Shown: in pieces, positions 34,900-36,436 of the stretch
How positions within the stretch are numbered: position 1 is the first letter of the stretch
How the letters are laid out: each line of letters begins with the position of its first letter
Assembly: GCA_020343455.1 (NCBI GenBank)
Contig: CP070795.1
Coordinates: forward strand, 860,218-896,653
DNA length: 36,436 nucleotides
Direction of reading: 5' to 3'
From: Caldifarciminota bacterium
GTDB lineage: Bacteria; Hydrothermota; Tepidihabitantia; SM23-42
The notes under the pieces: generated by a model
Database searches by the model: none
What the model saw: the letters and a program-made list of their open reading frames with translations, nothing else
Told to the model about the DNA's origin: nothing
Position numbers and translations under genes: made by a program

Positions 34900-36024
34900 T
34901 CATCGCACTTTCTTTATCCGGGTTCCCCGATAATAATGGTATAATATCTGTCTGTAATTTCTACCCTGTACTGCCATCTCGAGTGCGCCGAACTGACACA
35001 TACCAACACCATGGCCGAATCCTCTGCCTTCGATCATGACCTCATCACCCTTCGTCTTCACGAAGATACACGTTGATTTCAGCAACCCTCCCGGGTCATC
35101 TGGCTCGCCGAACAGTGTTCTTATCCGGTAATTGGCTATCTTGAGCTCCCGTTTGTTCGTAACGAGGATGAGTTCCTTCAATCTATGGCTCCTTTTACTC
35201 CTCATCATCCTGAACGAATGGATCAATTCACCTTCCTCGAGTTTAATATTGATCCTGCCAAGACGGCGACGCAGGTGAGCGAAGAATTCATCCCGCGTCA
35301 TGACTTTTGTCCACCGGTAATGCGGGCTCTTTCTGCAGTAATCACAACGGACGCTTGCAAGGTAGGGCGGCGCCGCCCCGGCCCAGGCATCGTTAAAATC
35401 GGCGGTCCTGCCGCCGCATGTCGAGTGGTACTTGGCTTCTACCGCCGTACCTCGATAGTAGAGCGCCTCTCCGGCCGTACTCTCCACAACCCGGTTCGTC
35501 ATCTCCCTTTCGCAAGCTATCCCCTTGTAGACTTGATCTTGAACCGTTGCATAGAGGTCGAACCCAAGATCTGAATACTGCCCGATATGTGCAAGTGCGT
35601 ACGTTCGGGCCGCAACTGCTTGAGCCTTTGCCGCCTCCAATTCCTTCTCGTTAATACCTCCGATCTCGCAAGGCACCACACCTTTCAGATATGATTCTAT
35701 ATCCAGAACGTTTATGACCCACAGTCGGCCGTCGATCTTTCTCACCTCAAGGCCGCCGCGGTAGTTCCGCCCGTTTACGGCTACCCGACCGTCCTTCGGC
35801 CCCAAAATCAAAGGAAAACTCCCTTCTGGCGTGACACGGTAGTCGCTGTAGAATCCTTTGCCTAAGACACCGCTCACCACTGCTGCATCAACACCACATT
35901 CGACGGCCACCCGTACCAGATTCTCTCTGCGCACCCTCCCCACATACGGCATGCAATTCACCGTGATGAGCATTACAATGGCTAGAATACGGGCACGTGA
36001 ATCAACCTTATTCTCTAACCTCAC
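34900..36024 (-). CDS. SpoIID/LytB domain protein
   Basis: The roughly 374-residue protein has an N-terminal hydrophobic stretch ending in Cys (LITVNC) and the SpoIID/LytB core: VLDIESYLKGVVPCEIG, KAQAVAARTYAL, YHSTCGGRTADFNDAW and GRGFGHGVGMCQFGALEMA. In Bacillus SpoIID removes stem-less glycan as a lytic transglycosylase; in non-sporulating bacteria the role is in wall or envelope remodelling. GTG 36024 is preferred (AAGGAAG before it); a longer frame to 36045 exists. It overlaps the end of the Mut7-C gene by 17 nt, so they are co-expressed. Confidence 0.88.
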   Translation of the reverse strand: MRLENKVDSRARILAIVMLITVNCMPYVGRVRRENLVRVAVECGVDAAVVSGVLGKGFYSDYRVTPEGSFPLILGPKDGRVAVNGRNYRGGLEVRKIDGRLWVINVLDIESYLKGVVPCEIGGINEKELEAAKAQAVAARTYALAHIGQYSDLGFDLYATVQDQVYKGIACEREMTNRVVESTAGEALYYRGTAVEAKYHSTCGGRTADFNDAWAGAAPPYLASVRCDYCRKSPHYRWTKVMTRDEFFAHLRRRLGRINIKLEEGELIHSFRMMRSKRSHRLKELILVTNKRELKIANYRIRTLFGEPDDPGGLLKSTCIFVKTKGDEVMIEGRGFGHGVGMCQFGALEMAVQGRNYRQILYHYYRGTRIKKVR

Positions 36025-36436
36025 CCAGAACTTCCTTGACCTCACTCAGCATATTCTTATAGTGGCTGCCCTTCCAGTATATGCGCCCGCAATGAGGGCA
36101 TTTAGCATATTCTTCGAAATTTCTGTATGTGAAGTATGGCACTTTTCCCTTGACCGCGTTTTTCTTTGCAGGTATCAGTTCTTCGTTGCACAATAAGCAT
36201 CGCGTGAATGGTTTTATGTCTTTCCATAAGTCATAAGTCTCGACAAGATTGCGAAGCTGCTTCTCCGGTTCCGCCGTTTCAACAAAAAAAATACCTCCCC
36301 GGCCCCGCAGCTTCGTATTCCGCGTCACGATGATCCTTCCCTCCTTGCGTGCACTGAGGAGGATCGCCATCCCTTCATTGGAGTACGCTGAATCGATTCC
36401 GATTATTCTCAATAGCGTGGAGAGCCTGCCTAGCAT
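36008..36436 (-). CDS. Mut7-C RNase domain protein (partial)
   Basis: At least 142 residues, cut by the window edge. It starts MLGRLSTLLRIIGIDSAYS, usually preceded in the family by a short strand with an Asp, so the true start lies beyond the window. It shows IIVTRNTKL (PIN-like fold) and two CxxC zinc pairs, CLLCNEELIP and CPHCGRIYWKGSHYKNM. Proteins of this family (PF01927) are PIN-like putative ribonucleases. It is followed by the SpoIID-type gene with overlap. Confidence 0.88.
   Translation of the reverse strand: MLGRLSTLLRIIGIDSAYSNEGMAILLSARKEGRIIVTRNTKLRGRGGIFFVETAEPEKQLRNLVETYDLWKDIKPFTRCLLCNEELIPAKKNAVKGKVPYFTYRNFEEYAKCPHCGRIYWKGSHYKNMLSEVKEVLGEVRE

Overview
This window looks like a chromosomal segment of an uncultured anaerobic, diderm-like bacterium with moderate GC. 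The lipoproteins, SpoIID/LytB, M23 and ComEC genes are bacterial. The redox gene set and a Minf_1886-family gene fit candidate phyla such as WOR-3 and its relatives. That placement is an inference with low confidence. No rRNA, tRNA, IS element, CRISPR array or phage gene was seen.

Region 1 (1-12742, + strand) is a long redox operon. It encodes a 2-oxoacid:ferredoxin oxidoreductase-like KorA (partial), KorB and gamma subunit, then a 1465-residue HdrA-NfnB/GltD-HdrA fusion, MvhD, an HdrD-like protein, HdrC, HdrB, and an HdrA-MvhD fusion. A 56-residue zinc-ribbon protein and a Minf_1886-family protein follow. Both HdrA genes contain an in-frame UGA at the position usually held by Cys. Each UGA is followed 20 nt later by the same 7-bp hairpin with a GGUC loop, the form of a bacterial SECIS, so both are read as selenoproteins. 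The KorB lacks the cluster-binding cysteines and the first Asp of the TPP/Mg motif. No hydrogenase or formate dehydrogenase gene is present, so electrons probably enter through NAD(P)H, ferredoxin or a 2-oxoacid.

Region 2 (12780-19700) holds two secreted or lipoprotein-like proteins, an aldehyde dehydrogenase plus class III aminotransferase pair, a polysaccharide flippase and a radical SAM protein of the PflA/AmrS type.

Region 3 (19700-28770) holds histidine degradation genes hutH and hutU. They are separated by an opposite-strand operon: HEAT lipoprotein, cysS, efp, roadblock protein, a small disrupted frame and a disrupted comEC. HutH carries Cys instead of Ser in its MIO tripeptide. HutU carries Met where the urocanase signature has its catalytic Cys.

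Region 4 (28770-36436) is housekeeping: M23 peptidase, nadA, rho, rpmE, and prfB with the classical programmed +1 frameshift. On the other strand are a TPR/coiled-coil membrane protein, a SpoIID-domain protein and a partial Mut7-C protein.

Eleven sigma70-type promoters can be read. Nine have a 16-bp spacer rather than 17, and two place the start codon at the predicted transcription start, which suggests leaderless mRNAs. UGA is recoded three times in the window: twice as selenocysteine and once as the RF2 frameshift.
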